Of a DNA stretch of 64,000 nucleotides, positions 1 to 11,777 are shown piece after piece. The position numbers and the translations under genes are program-made. The stretch covers positions 62,001 through 126,000 of the forward strand of contig NW_026598356.1 in the NCBI RefSeq assembly GCF_029784155.1, read 5' to 3'. The first letter of the stretch is position 1. Each line of letters opens with the position of its first letter. The stretch comes from Uranotaenia lowii (taxonomy: Eukaryota > Arthropoda > Insecta > Diptera > Culicidae). The notes below the pieces were generated by a model. That model made no database searches and was not told the origin of the DNA. It saw nothing but the letters and a program-made list of their open reading frames with translations.

Positions 1-1037
1 CGAATGGTTCGAACTACCGGCTTATCGCTTTTGGAAGGTCTGGTTTCTCCTCGACAGACAGACGAAATTCAAACGCACGCCACTGCACTGGCTGGAGATC
101 GTTGATGAAAGTCAATTGGGTTTGCTGCTGATAAGATCGGTTTCACTTAAACTTTAACTTATATAATTCGAATTAAATTCGTTACATGTTCTGGCAACAA
201 ATAACAGGTATCAGGAGATAATTTTAATTGAAGGGAACCAAATTCCAAGTATTTCAGGATGATTATGTGATAATCGAAAAGTACGCCTTAGATTCGTCGA
301 AAGCCAAAAAAGCACGCTAAATAGCACCATCGGAAATAAGTCGGTTTCAACATTGAGGCAAGAATCAAATGAATCAACCTTCCGTTGGAAATAATATCTC
401 CAAAAAATGGAGTCTGTACAATCCCGTATACATTAGGGTGGCAATAGATGTATGGGAAAAATTTAATGATCGAACTTTTAATTACGTCCATATAAACTTT
501 GTAGATTTGCCCATAAAATTGACCTGTTCAAAATTTTAGCTCAATCGGACTTGATCTAGGGGTGCTTCAAAGCGCTCAAAGTTTTGTTTTTTTTACCCTT
601 AAAATCACCAAAGGTGGAACCAAATGAAATCGGAAAATTCAAAATTTGAATTTTGTTGCCGAATGACTTAAAAATGCTTGAAACGTCGAAATCTAGTGTT
701 TTTTTTGTTTATAAAATATTTACTTTTCAACGGGAAAACATTACGGCTTTTTCAGTCAGCCAATTCACGTATCAAAAACACCTTCTCTTCTGATTCCGAC
801 GCACACAGGAGTATTTTACCCCAAATCCTGGCCAAAACCTCGAAATTAAAATTTGAGAAAAATTATTTTTTTTAGGTTTTTTGGTTGTTAGATAGTTGCT
901 GTATATTAGTATTGTCGATTTTAAACCATCGGTATAGTGAGTTTGTAATGGCATAACTCAAAACATTGATGTATCAAAATTATAAATTTTGTCTTCCAAA
1001 ATTTGGTGTAAACACGTACAATTACAGACTGCGTAAC
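1..1037. other. AT-rich sequence, no gene seen
   Basis: I see no long open frame, RNA gene or clear repeat boundary. The sequence has many short A and T runs, typical of intergenic or intronic insect DNA. The short open frames here have no recognisable motifs. Confidence 0.5.
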
Positions 1038-1978
1038 ATGCACACGGAAAACAAAAAAAAAGGTAAAATTTACCTTTTTGCGAGGTGAATTTTACCTTTT
1101 TTTTCATTAACCTAGCAAAAAGGTAAATTTTACCTTTTTTCGCAAAAAGGTAAATTTTACCTTTTTCACCTAGCAAAATAGTAAATAATACCGTTTTCCC
1201 ATTTACTGATTTAAAAGGTAAATGCTGGTTGGTTTGATAGTTTTCTTCAATAAGAATTAAAAAAAAATACAAAATTCTTTTAAAAATGATATTTATTGGA
1301 GATAAATAGGGACTGGTAATTCGGCTTCGCGTTCTTCTGAGCCGCTATGGCCGCTGAATCCACCTGCGTTGCGTACATTCATGGCCTCCTCCGTTCGACT
1401 AATCCGGTCAGGTTCGGCTTTTCCGGCTGGAGGATGACGTGGAATACACCTCAAAGCTCTATGGGCCGATCTGAAACAAAATCAATAGTATTATGACGAG
1501 AACCAGCACAACTAAATGATATTTAAGAACACTTACCATTCTATTCCGATTTTCACATATAAGGCACAAAGCAAAACTTGTTCCTAGAATGACAAAACAG
1601 CTTAACCTCGATGAACGGGTTCGGCGAATAGTTACTTTTTTTTTAGAAGAATTGTACCGTTTTGTTTAGCTCAATACAGGTCAATTACACCTCGCTACGA
1701 GGTAAATTTTACCTTATTTGGATTTACCTTTTTTTCTAGGTGAATTATACTTTTTTATCGAGCTCAATTCAGGTGAACTTCACCTCGCTACGAGGTAAGA
1801 TTTACCTTTTTTGGATTCACCTTTTTTCTCGGTGAATTGTACCTTTTTTCCAACCTCGATTCAGGTAAATTTTACCTCACTGTTTCACCTCGAAGAGGTA
1901 GAAGTTACCTTTTTGGCTTTCACGAGCGTTCACCTTTGCTAACTCGGTAAATTTTACCTTTTTATTATTTTCAGTGCA
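1038..1978. mobile_element. Foldback-like element built from AGGTAAATTTTACCT palindromes
   Basis: The palindromic motif AGGTAAATTTTACCT, or close variants such as GAGGTGAATTTTACCT, recurs many times in two blocks at about 1060-1215 and 1685-1970. The outer ends look inverted: the left edge reads GCACACGGAAAA followed by A-runs, and the right edge read in reverse gives GCACTGAAAA followed by A-runs. A more complex, GC-richer core lies between the blocks. No clean target-site duplication is visible, so the boundaries are approximate. Clustered palindromes inside inverted ends suggest a non-autonomous foldback or MITE, but the superfamily is unknown. Confidence 0.5.
1292..1640 (-). pseudogene. 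Possible 3' gene fragment with one short intron and AATAAA
   Basis: On the minus strand a donor of the form ATG|GTAAGT lies at 1537/1536 and an acceptor TTTTGTTTCAG ends at 1471. Together they define a 66-bp intron, a typical insect length. The downstream exon has a 58-codon open frame (1469-1296, ending in TAA at 1295-1293) whose stop overlaps an AATAAA signal at 1297-1292. Joining the two exons in that frame makes a TGA at the junction. In the other usable frame the upstream exon reads through LCLICENRNRM and then stops four codons after the junction. It may therefore be the decayed 3' end of a transposon or captured gene, or a 3' UTR intron. The product is not recognised. Confidence 0.35.
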
Positions 1979-4560
1979 GAATAATGTGACTATTACCAAA
2001 ATTTCTTCTACAAATCTTCAGTTTGAATATGATCAATGAATTATGGTTGAAATTGCGTTCATTTCTTGATAAACACATGTAGTAGAGAAGCTAAACAAAT
2101 CAGTGCAATGTTTTTTTTAACAAACCTATATCGTTTTTTTACAAATTAGTAGTTTATCTTCCGGGCTCCGCCGGGAAAAAATTCACATTGCACACGAATG
2201 CTTCTAACTTCCTTAAACATTTTCAAAAGAAAAATCGTGCGCATACTTGCGAACTCGAGCTATTTTCTATTTTGAAATCTAAAAATTTGAGCGATTGTTG
2301 TCCCTAATTTTGTTTCAGATAGCGAGCATGCCATGCATTTACTTTGTGTTATACAAACGTTTTTTATTGCGTTTGATTTGTTTGTTTAAAAAATGGTATT
2401 TTTCATCATTTCTGATAGCTGATCGGCTGGTTTGCTTCGAATTTACTTGAAAACAAACATTTTATAAGGGTGACCCAAAAAGACCAAAATTAAGAAATTT
2501 GAAATTTTGGTTAAAAATTAGTTGTGTATACATGAAAACAACGAAAAAAAGATTTTTAATCATTTTAAAGAGAAAAACAGGTTTTGGCCAACTTTTTCCA
2601 TAGAGTACTCCTATGTGCGACGTTTCGTTCTATATTTCAACTTTTTCACAGGTAGTGCAACCAGCTAGTGATCAAAGTCTTTTGAGTTTTTGAGATTTTT
2701 CTTTCGTGTTTGGAGTTTGCTCTAGGCATTCATTTTCATTTTAAATATTAAAATAAGCTTTTCGACTAAGGTTTTTTTCTTTTGATATCTTCTAGCGTTG
2801 TAATGGTTAAAAGTGTCCAGTTAGTGTATGTATGCGAATTTAATTGTAATTGATCCTCCAAATGAAGAAACACAATTTTCTGTAAGTTTTTAACTGTTGT
2901 GAAAAAGTTCAAATAAAGAACGAAACGTCGGAATAAGAAGAGAAGGTGTTTCCGTGAATTGACTGAAAAAACTGAAATATTTCCCCGTTGTACAATTTCA
3001 CCAGTCGAAAACAATTATCTACTTATTGATTTTTCTTTCGAAGGCTCGACTGCTTTTATACATCCTTGTAAAGGGAAAGTTCCTAAGATTCAAAATTGCA
3101 GTTGCAATTCAATTCTTATTCCATATTTATCAAAACGCATCAAACACAAAAATTGCAACTTACTTAAAATGAATAAAATAGCTACTTAGGGTATCGACTA
3201 AAAGTTTAGGATCACCTCACAGCACAGTATAGTGTATCGGCCAAACATTTAGGATCAGTCTTCTTAAACATGTATTTTTATTTCGAGCAAATCTTTTTTG
3301 TCAAACAACGTATTGTTTATCTGTAATCTGGTTCAAAATCTTATGTGTTATTGCTTTCTGATAATTTTTATCAGATTGTTTTTTGTCAAAATGTGAAGGA
3401 GACCATAATTTTGGCTTCTACGATTTTATTTTGGAAAAGTTACGTCTCGCTTTTCTTGAATATCTTTGGAACCGCAAGTCGAAAAAAAAGGCAAAAATAA
3501 GCTTGTTGGATAGGGAATTTAATAATCTTTATATGTATCGTTGGGGTTCTTTACTGGAAAATTAGAAATCTATGCCAAAAAACCTGCCAAAAAGTAGTCA
3601 TGTCAAGCTGGAATGAGTCATTAGTCATGACCCATTATTCATATAAAGTGAAGTCAGAGAAAATTCTTTAAACGAATAATCTCCAATAAACGCTTGGCAT
3701 ATTATGGAGTTTTAGAGCTTATTTCTAATTAATGTAAAAATTAAACATTTTGAACCTTTAGTTATTTTATCAACGAATATTTGGTTGGGTTTGACCAGGC
3801 TAAACTGAGTGCCATCGCCATAAGAAAATTTTGAACCAACAGAATTCGAATCTTCCCTACAATACTCCAAAAGCAAACATGATAATCGGAAATTAGTTCC
3901 TTGGATTAAAATCTTCTGATTCTTTTCCTCACAGTTCATAAACTTTGTTTATCGTTATTATTCATACTATCAACTGAAATTTCTTTTTTATAGTATTTTT
4001 ATTTTTTGTTAAACATTCATCCTGAGAGAAGTTTCTCGAAAAAATGCTGAAAATGCTGATCGAATTCCGACTTTTTTTCCTCCTGTTAATATAAAAACTT
4101 AGGAAATGTTTTCAGATGAAATATCAAGGAGAAAGAAACGAATATTGCGGTTGTATGGATAAAATGTAAAATCACTTAATTTTATGATCTAAATTCACAC
4201 GTTAAAATCAATACAATATTTTATAACTGATATCACGACTTGAAAATCAATCTACATATTTTATTGCTTAGGATTTTTCAAAGTTTATAAAACACACATT
4301 TAAACGAGATTTTTGAAAAATAAAACTCATGATTGTACATAAGATTCTAAAGTTAACTGATTTGTGAATTGAATTTACTTATCAAATAAACTAATTTTAA
4401 TTTAATCACTAGAAAAAAATAAGCTTTTGTGAATGATTTTTTTTTGTTTTTGTGAAACGGGAATTTTGTACGACCCTATGGGAAAAGTCGGGAAAAATGT
4501 GGGAAATTGTGGCCACCCTGCTTCATCTATTTTTTTTTCTTTGTGTCTGATCAGTTATTA
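1979..4560. other. AT-rich sequence, no gene seen
   Basis: Nothing coding is supported. A short GC hairpin (CCGGGCTCCGCCGGG) sits near 2160. Near 4480-4520 repeated GGGAAA words run into GGCCACCCTG, which looks like the right end of a hAT-type element, but I could not find a matching left end. Confidence 0.4.
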
Positions 4561-4599
4561 AGTAACGCAAAAAAAAATGTTTGAAACCCCCTCCCCCTT

Positions 4600-6340
4600 C
4601 CATTCACCGTACTGAAAAGAGGGAGAGGGTTCTTAAACTATCATAAAAATATTTTTCGCATTCAAAACCCTCCCATTCCAAATTTGGTTCCATTTGCTCG
4701 ATTAAATAGTTTACGCAAAAAATATTACAGGAGCCCCACTCTTCACTTCCTATCTCCCCAATGGAAGGAGGGAGGGGTACCCAACCATTTAAATAATATT
4801 CCTCGTACCCAATAGATTTTTTACCATTGCTTGGTCGGTTTTCGAGTTATGCAAACATTGTCTTTTGTTTGGGTGCTCCCCTTCCCGTTTCCTTATGAAT
4901 TATTTAATTTTTTTTTGTTCATTTTAAATGAAACTTTAACATTATTCAAAAGCAACCGCTTAACTGCACTACAAAGATGATTTAATCAAATTTTCTTATT
5001 GAATTCTAAATTAGTTTTCAAATATCTGCGATTTATGCTCTGTTTTCATAAACTTCACATTGATTCTTTAATTATACCAAAATGAATGTATTGAGTACTG
5101 GTATGAATTCCTCACTGTCCCCTTTCAATGCGGTAAGGGCTCACAAACTACTACAGACACATTTTAAGTATCTAAATAACGTCACATTTCGTTCCATTTG
5201 TCTGATAAGTCGCAAACAACCTCCCCATATTATCAGGGCTCTATTGCTTAATAACTACTTGATTTATGCCAATAAAATTGTATGAAAGCCCTCCTTTCTC
5301 CTTCCGATCTATAACTGCTGGAAAGAGGTTGAGATCCCATTTTTTTCTCAATCAAAACCCTATCATATCCCCTTTCCACACTGCAAGGCAGAAGGTTGAT
5401 TTCCCATGTCGTATTTGGTTCCATTTTTTTAGATAAGTTCTAGGTTTATGCAAAACAATTGCATGGGAGCCTCCCTGTTCCCTAACTTTATCTTTAATTG
5501 GAGAAAAAAGAAGTCTCAAATAAACATATTGCCTTTTCTCGTATCCAAATGCACTCCCACGCCAAATTTGGTTCCATTTCCTCGATAAGCTCTGAATTCA
5601 TGCCAAAAATTGTAAACCCCTCTTTCTTTTCAGTAGTACTGAATATTCATAGAAACATTTCTCGTACTTAAATATCCTCCCAAGCTAAATTTGGTTCCAT
5701 TTGCAGGATAAATTCTCGAGCAATAGGTATAAAAAATTGTAGCTCCCCTTAAAATTTTTCCTCTGGAATAACAGAGGGTTCTTAAAATATCATAGTTGCG
5801 TTTCTCGTATTCAAATACCTTCCTTATCCAAATTTGGTTCCATTTGATTGATTAGTTTTTCAGCTATGTTAAAAATTGTAAAGGAACTCCCCACTGGAAC
5901 AATATTCAAATCTTCTAATTTGGTTCCATTTGCTCGAATAGTTCTAGTTGCAATTAAAAAGGTATGGAAGCCCCCTTTATTCCTACCTATATCCCCATTG
6001 AAAGAAGGAAGGGGTCTGACATAATCATAGAATCATTTCTCGTATACCAATACCCTTCCATGCCAAATTTGGTTCCATTAGTTCTCGAGTTATGTTAAAA
6101 AAATGTAAGCTAGCCCCCTCCCCCTTTCTATCTCCCCCATGGAAGAAGGGAGGGTTACCAAATTTTCATAGGAACATTCCCCGTGTCAAAAAACACTACT
6201 ATGCCAAAATTGGTTTAATTTGCTCAATCAGTTCTCGAGCTATGCAAACATTTGGGTTTTCTTTGAGAGACTACCTACCCCCTTCCAGCGAGAGGAATAA
6301 TATTATTGAAATTATTATTGAATAATTCCCGTATCCCTAT
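4600..6340 (+). repeat. Diverged tandem array, unit about 90-215 bp
   Basis: The phrase AAATTTGGTTCCATTTGCTC, or a close variant, recurs near 4680, 5195, 5411, 5565, 5690, 5829, 5917, 6064 and 6206. Each copy is followed by a variant of 'gttctcgagctatgcaaaa', then by C-rich text (CCCCCTCCCCC), then by a purine block (GGAAGGAGGGAGGGG), then by ATTTCTCGTATCCAAAT. Unit length varies because of indels. The alternating pyrimidine and purine blocks give the array a distinctive texture. It is not coding. Confidence 0.65.
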
Positions 6341-6650
6341 TTGGTTTGGCACTTTCTCTCCTACTGAAAGGCAAATCAACGCTTGGTTAAAGGTAAGGAT
6401 AAAGGGATTGAAATGCAAAGCTAAATCAGCCATGCATTTTAATTTCAGAACCAGACAACAATATTTATGGCTGAATTGATGCATAATTTAACTAATCAGG
6501 GTAAACCATTGGCTCTAGTAAATTTCTTTTCTCAAAACTGTTTTTATAGCAGTCTAAAACCTGCTTGCGAATAACACTTTTGTTTAAATAAAAAATTGGG
6601 GTAAAATGAATACTGTGTAGAAAAGATGGATTTTGCCGGAAAAATTGCTA
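6341..6650. other. AT-rich spacer, nothing identified
   Basis: This is unique-looking AT-rich sequence between the tandem array and a small hairpin. No feature can be supported. Confidence 0.4.
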
Positions 6651-6654
6651 AACA

Positions 6655-6735
6655 AATACAGAACCCGTTCGATTTTGGCAACATGCCCGAACATTTTGTG
6701 TTGCCAAAATTGAACGGTTTTTTTTCTTAACTTTT
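6655..6735. repeat. Small hairpin element with TTTTGGCAACA arms
   Basis: CCGTTCGATTTTGGCAACA is followed 15 nt later by TGTTGCCAAAATTGAACGG. This is an inverted repeat of 19 bp with a single mismatch. The loop reads TGCCCGAACATTTTG. The hairpin and some flanking sequence recur in reverse orientation at about 55100-55215. Confidence 0.7.
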
Positions 6736-6826
6736 TTCTCACTATTTACTACAAAAAATTATTTATATTATCATTTTTGTTGTATTTAGTCAACTTTCGA
6801 CCAATTTTATTATTTTTTTTTTATCA

Positions 6827-7024
6827 GGGCTTGTGATATAGCTCAGTTGGCAAGTCTGTTGTCTCCTGAGCCGATGTCCGCGAGTTCGAGCCCAAGAGTA
6901 AACATCGAACACAGTTGTACCGGATAGTTTTTCAATAACGATCCGCCAACTGTAACGTTGATAAAGTCGCGAATGCCATAAAGATGGTAAAACGACTATA
7001 ATCGAAACAAAAAAAAAATATATA
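6827..7024 (+). mobile_element. tRNA-derived SINE, copy 1
   Basis: The element opens with GGGCTTGTGATATAGCTCAG. It carries an intact pol III A box (TAGCTCAGTTGG) and B box (GAGTTCGAGCCC) at tRNA-like spacing, followed by a tRNA-unrelated body that ends in an A-rich tail near 7010-7020. A direct repeat TTTTTTTTATCA flanks it (6815-6826 and 7025-7036), as expected for target-primed insertion. A copy about 195 bp long lies on the opposite strand at 37023-37216. SINEs of this form are mobilised by a LINE partner; none is visible here. Confidence 0.88.
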
Positions 7025-7036
7025 TTTTTTTTATCA

Positions 7037-8590
7037 TGTTTTGGATGTATTAATCACTTTTGTTGTTTTATTTCTCATTTTTTTTTGTCATTTTTACTAT
7101 TTTTGTCATTTTTCATCATTTTTTAGTTATTTTTTTGTTCTTTTTAAGTCTTTTGTTTGAATTTGTTTTTTTTTAACTTTTTAAAGTTTAATTTTTTCCA
7201 TTGTTGAGTACTTGGTTTTCACGAAAATATAAAAAAACCAATTCGAATTCAACAAATCCATTGTTCAAAACAGTGATACTTCCTGGGCATCCTGAATCAA
7301 TTATTCCCTCTCCGAATGATATCATTCAACTGTGCTCCTCAGCTGTCAAGACGCGAGACCCCTACTAAGGAGTTATATCGCGACATTTGGTGGATCTACG
7401 CCTAGAGAGAGAGACAGTCATCGGCAGGCAGCAATTCTCACATCCATCGCCGGAATCAGGTCAGCAGTTAATGCGCGGCTGCCAAGTCCCGTTTTTAAGG
7501 TGCACCGGGAGACGCGGAAGAATGTCCTTGCCACTCGTTTTATTCCCTTCGTTCTCATTGTGAGTAAATAATAACATCGAAAACAATCGTCAGGAGTCAA
7601 AGGATCAACATCGGAACTTCCCTTCCGTAGTTTTTATTGCAAAACGACGTCGTTCCTACCCATTTAGTGTAGGAATACGGTACATATTCCTCTGCAATCA
7701 AGCGTTTCGGGTAACTTGAGAACTTCTTCACGCCTCATCTTCCTCACTCGGTAGACGGAGGTGTTAAGGTTCCGGAAAAAAGAGGGTCATTCAGACACTT
7801 GCTTGTCCTGTTCTAGGGAACCGAAATCAACCGACAACGCCTGCAGGGATACTTTTTTCGTAAGGAAACAACACCCGCACCTTTAACACTCTGACGACTT
7901 CGAATGTGTTTTTTTTTGTTCATAACGGCAGAGCAGAGTCAAAGTCTTTTAAACTCTCGCTGGCTGGTATTCTACACCTCTAGAAGAGGAAGGAAATGCA
8001 GAAGGAAGGAATACGATAAAACAAAACTAGCCCAAAGGCAGACTTGTTGGCAGCTCCGCGCCGCAGAGGAACAAATGGCACCAGAAATTACAAAAATGCG
8101 GAAGAATTCTTTTGCCTGATGACGAGGTTCATGATGATGGCAGGCAACGATGATGATGATGATGACGAAGAAGACGACCTAGGACGATGATGAGTTTCAT
8201 AAGGATGGGCATTAGGAGGGGAAGTCGAAAGGAATCCAATTGGGTTCCCATCGGAAGGTACCTACCATCTACGGTACATTCCGGGTATGCATTTTATGGC
8301 CAGGTGTTTTTTTTGCTCTTTTCGACACCTTACTAGTGTGAAGACAAACGGATTATTATTGGATCATAAAATCAGTAAATGCGTTATGGGATTTCCCAGA
8401 TTGTTTGTTGTAATGATATTTGGGGGAAAAGTTTCTCAAAACTATTGACAAACTAAAAATAACTTGAATACTCAGAATTTAGTCATTGACGTGCACGGTG
8501 CAACACAGCGCTTATCACATAAACCTATTTTTTTTGTATAGATTCTTGCATCAACTATAGTTATCCCTCTGGTTAATAGTTTGGGCTATC
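7037..8590. other. Unique, mixed-composition sequence without a supported gene
   Basis: About 7300-8280 is more GC-balanced than its surroundings. It contains a GA-rich stretch (AGAGAGAGAGACAG, near 7399) and a short GAT triplet run near 8150-8175. The open frames (60-79 codons) lack recognisable domains, and no convincing splice-site pairs were found. It could be untranslated or regulatory DNA. Confidence 0.35.
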
Positions 8591-8593
8591 ACT

Positions 8594-8801
8594 ACGAGTC
8601 TGACTCGTGGTGCGGAATTTGTGCCTCAAGTGAAACCTCCACGAGTCTGACTCGTGGTGAAGGAGTTTGTGTCATTGTTGACCAACTGTAATATCCTTTC
8701 TCACATCTAAATAGTCCTTTTGACTTATCGGCTCGTGACAAAGTTGTGCAATAGGAAGAAGATAACATAGTCTTTTTACCCAACCACGAGCTAGACTCGT
8801 G
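8594..8801. promoter_or_regulatory. Cluster of three CACGAGTC-n-GACTCGTG palindromes
   Basis: A near-perfect dyad occurs three times within 210 bp: ACGAGTCTGACTCGT at 8594-8608, CCACGAGTCTGACTCGTGG at 8639-8657, and CCACGAGCTAGACTCGTG at 8784-8801. The dyad looks like a binding site for a dimeric factor, or a structural motif of a repeat. No factor can be assigned from sequence alone. Confidence 0.5.
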
Positions 8802-8809
8802 AAATTTGT

Positions 8810-10620
8810 ATTTGCAACATTTTTGACAATGACGACGTCTTTTGACATTGTTGTCATTTTTGACAATTATAATTTTTTGACATGTTTGACATTATTAACA
8901 ATTCTGACATTTTTATCATTCTCGACATTTTTATCATTTTCGACATTTTTATCATTTTAGACATTTTTAACTTTTTTGATATTTCTGACATTTTGAAAAT
9001 TATGACGTCTTTTGACATTTTTGACAATTATGATGTCTTTTGACATTTTTGATATTTTTGACATATTGAACATTTTTGACATTTAAGAATTTTTTTTACA
9101 TTTTGATATCATTGACATTTTTGACTTTTTAAACAGTTTTGACATTTTTTTTTAAATATTTTTGACATTTTCGACACTTTTGACATTTTGGATATTCTGA
9201 CATTTTTGACATTTTAAACAGTTTTGAAATTTTAAACATTTTTACTTTTTTAACATATTTGACACTTTTGATATTTCTGGCATTTTTGAACATTTTTTTT
9301 TCATTTTTGATATTTTCGAATTTTTTGACAATTATGACGTCTTTTAACATTTTTGACATTTTTTTTAAAAATATGGCACATTCTTGTCATTATTTGATAT
9401 TTTTGACATTTTTGACAATTTTAATCTTTCGAGATTTTTGACATTTTGAACATTCTTAACATTTTCGACATTTAAGATATTTTTGAAATTTTAAAAATTT
9501 TAATATTTTATACAATTTTTATATTTCTCACATTTTTGACATTTTTGATATTTTCAACAATGATGTCTTTTTTTGTCTTTTTTCAAATTTTTGAAATGTC
9601 GTTTTTATCATTTTTGTCATTTTTGACATTTTGAATTTTTTCTTACATTTTGATATCTATCTATCTATCATTGACGTGTGTGTGTTAACAGTTTATCACC
9701 GCTGGTTTATGATTTTTAATTTAATGATTAATGGCATTTCGGTGAATTATACTATATACTATTATTACTTCCTATTTGAATGTATAATTCACCGAAATGC
9801 CATTAATCATTAAATTAAAAATCATCTATCATTGACATTTTTGACATTTTAAACATCTTTTAAATTTTTGACTTTTTTAGCACTTTTGATATTTCCGACA
9901 TTTTTTACAATTTTGATCAATTTTTACATTTTTGATATTTTTTTTTACAATTATGACGTCTTTTGAAATTTTTGTCATTTTTGATATTTTGGACATTATT
10001 GAAGTTTTAAACAGTTTAGACATTTTTTACCATTTTTTACTTTTCTAACATTTTTAACATTTTTTACATTTCCGACACTTTTGATGTTTCTGACATTTTT
10101 GAACAATTTTTAAATTTTTGATATTCTTGACAATTATAATCTTTTTACATTTTTTTAGATTTCTGACATTTCTGACATTTTTATCATTTACGATATCATT
10201 GACATTTTAGATATTTTTGACATTTTTGATATTTTGAAACATTATAGCCATTTTAAATGTTTTTGATATTTCTGATTTTCGACATTTTAAACATTTTTGA
10301 CATTTTTGAACAATTTTTACATTTTTGATATTTTTGGCATTTTTTGACAATTGATGATGTCTCTTCACATTTAAGACACTTTTTTATATTTTCTACGTTT
10401 TTGACATTTTTGATATTTTTGTCATTTTAAACATTTTAGACATTTTTAACAGTTATGACGTCTTTTGACATTTTTGACTTTTCTGATATCTCTGACATTT
10501 TTATAATTTTTATCATTTTTGACATTTTAGATATTTTTCATAGCATTGACAGTTCTTACATTTTAAACATTTAAGGCATTGTTTAAATTTTTGACTTTTT
10601 TTGACACTTTTGATTTATCT
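8810..10620 (+). repeat. Degenerate TTTTTGACA minisatellite
   Basis: Words such as TTTTTGACATTTTTGACAT recur throughout with frequent substitutions and slips. The unit is about 9 bp but poorly kept, which suggests an old array. It differs from the large array at 18.5-23.2 kb, where the same strand reads TTTTTGTCA or its complement. Open frames in it are artefacts of the repeat. Confidence 0.8.
9709..9825. repeat. Perfect 44-bp inverted repeat with 29-nt loop
   Basis: The arm at 9709-9752 is exactly complementary to 9782-9825. The arms contain GATTAATGGCATTTCGGTGA and its reverse complement, and the loop is 9753-9781. It sits inside decayed simple sequence and is flanked on the left and right by similar ATCTATC-ATTGAC words. 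Perfect pairing in such a degenerate neighbourhood implies recent origin, gene conversion or selection on the hairpin. Confidence 0.9.
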
Positions 10621-11777
10621 GAATTTTTTTTCTTTTTTTTAACAATTTGTACTTTCCATGATATTTAATGATAAATATCGAAAAGATATTTGTGTTTTTA
10701 TATTTTAGACTATGTTTGACTAACTGTGTTTGAAATCGTCGTTTAAATTTGGTTTAACATTTCCGTCAAAATTTGATTCATGATTTTTGAAATTCTTATG
10801 CATTTTTTACATTTAGTTAATATTTTTCCGAATAAGAAAAAAAAATTTGAAATCATTCCAACCTTTTTTTAAAAAAAAAATGGATATTTAAAAAAAATGG
10901 GGAAAAGTTCGGCTTGGCCCGGTTGCCTAAATATTGTTGAAAAAATCCTGATTTTGTCTGGTTTCATTCAAATTTTCATGAAAAATCAAACTAAAAATTC
11001 AAATTGTTTTCCCAATTACAAAATTTTCCAAGCTAGATTGATTAAAATAAATATGAATGATTTTTTGGGAGCCTGATATACCATTCTAAATCTGGTTATG
11101 TTTCTCGATGAAAAATAATTGTTCAAATGTTTTTCGTCTTGGTTTTTATTAAATAGTTTCTGGATTTTTTTTAAATTTTCCCGAATATAGCCCGGGGTTT
11201 TGCTTGAAAATTTGGAAATACAATGCTCGGTGTTTGGTTTGAAAATTTGGAAATAGAATGCCCTAATTTTGTCAGGTGTTAAATAAAATAGCTCGGATTG
11301 CCCGGCCCGGTTAGGTTCAGGAAAACTTCTGGCAATTTTAAGCTAAGTTCATGAGATTTTGAATTTTCAACCATTGTAAGAAAGTTTCCTATTTGATTAC
11401 CAAAGGATTCTTTATACAAATCATCATTTACAAAATTTTAGAATATATTCTCAAAAGTTTCTATTTAACACGAAAAACTATTTATGGAAGAGAAATAATC
11501 AAATAGTATTAAAAAAGTAATATTCTAATTTTTTTTTATTCATTCATGGTTTGAGCAAAAATGTAATAAAACAAAAATCATCAAGTGTAGATTTATCCGG
11601 ACTCGTCCGGATATTTGACACAAAATTATAGGAATTTTTGGTCCGGCCCGGTTGCCCGGATTTCGTTGGAAAAGTTCGGATTTTGCCTAGATTCCTTTTA
11701 TTTGTTAAATCTTACAAAAACTTAAATTGAGTTATTATAATTTTTCATTTTTATGTTAAAAAATGAAGTGTCATTCA
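10621..11777. repeat. CCCGG-rich repeat remnants
   Basis: Phrases such as GGCCCGGTTGCC, GCCCGGATTTTGCC and CCGGATTTGTCCG recur through about 10900-11700. They resemble text inside the hAT-like MITE at 59339-59775 and inside the triplicated unit that follows. These are probably decayed copies of one family, but no ends can be defined. Confidence 0.45.

Noticed and set aside
1038..1978. An 8-bp target-site duplication for the palindromic-motif element.
   Set aside because: Flanks at the proposed edges do not match, so boundaries and class stay open.
4480..4525. Right end of a hAT-type element (GGCCACCCTG).
   Set aside because: No partner end or target duplication could be found upstream.
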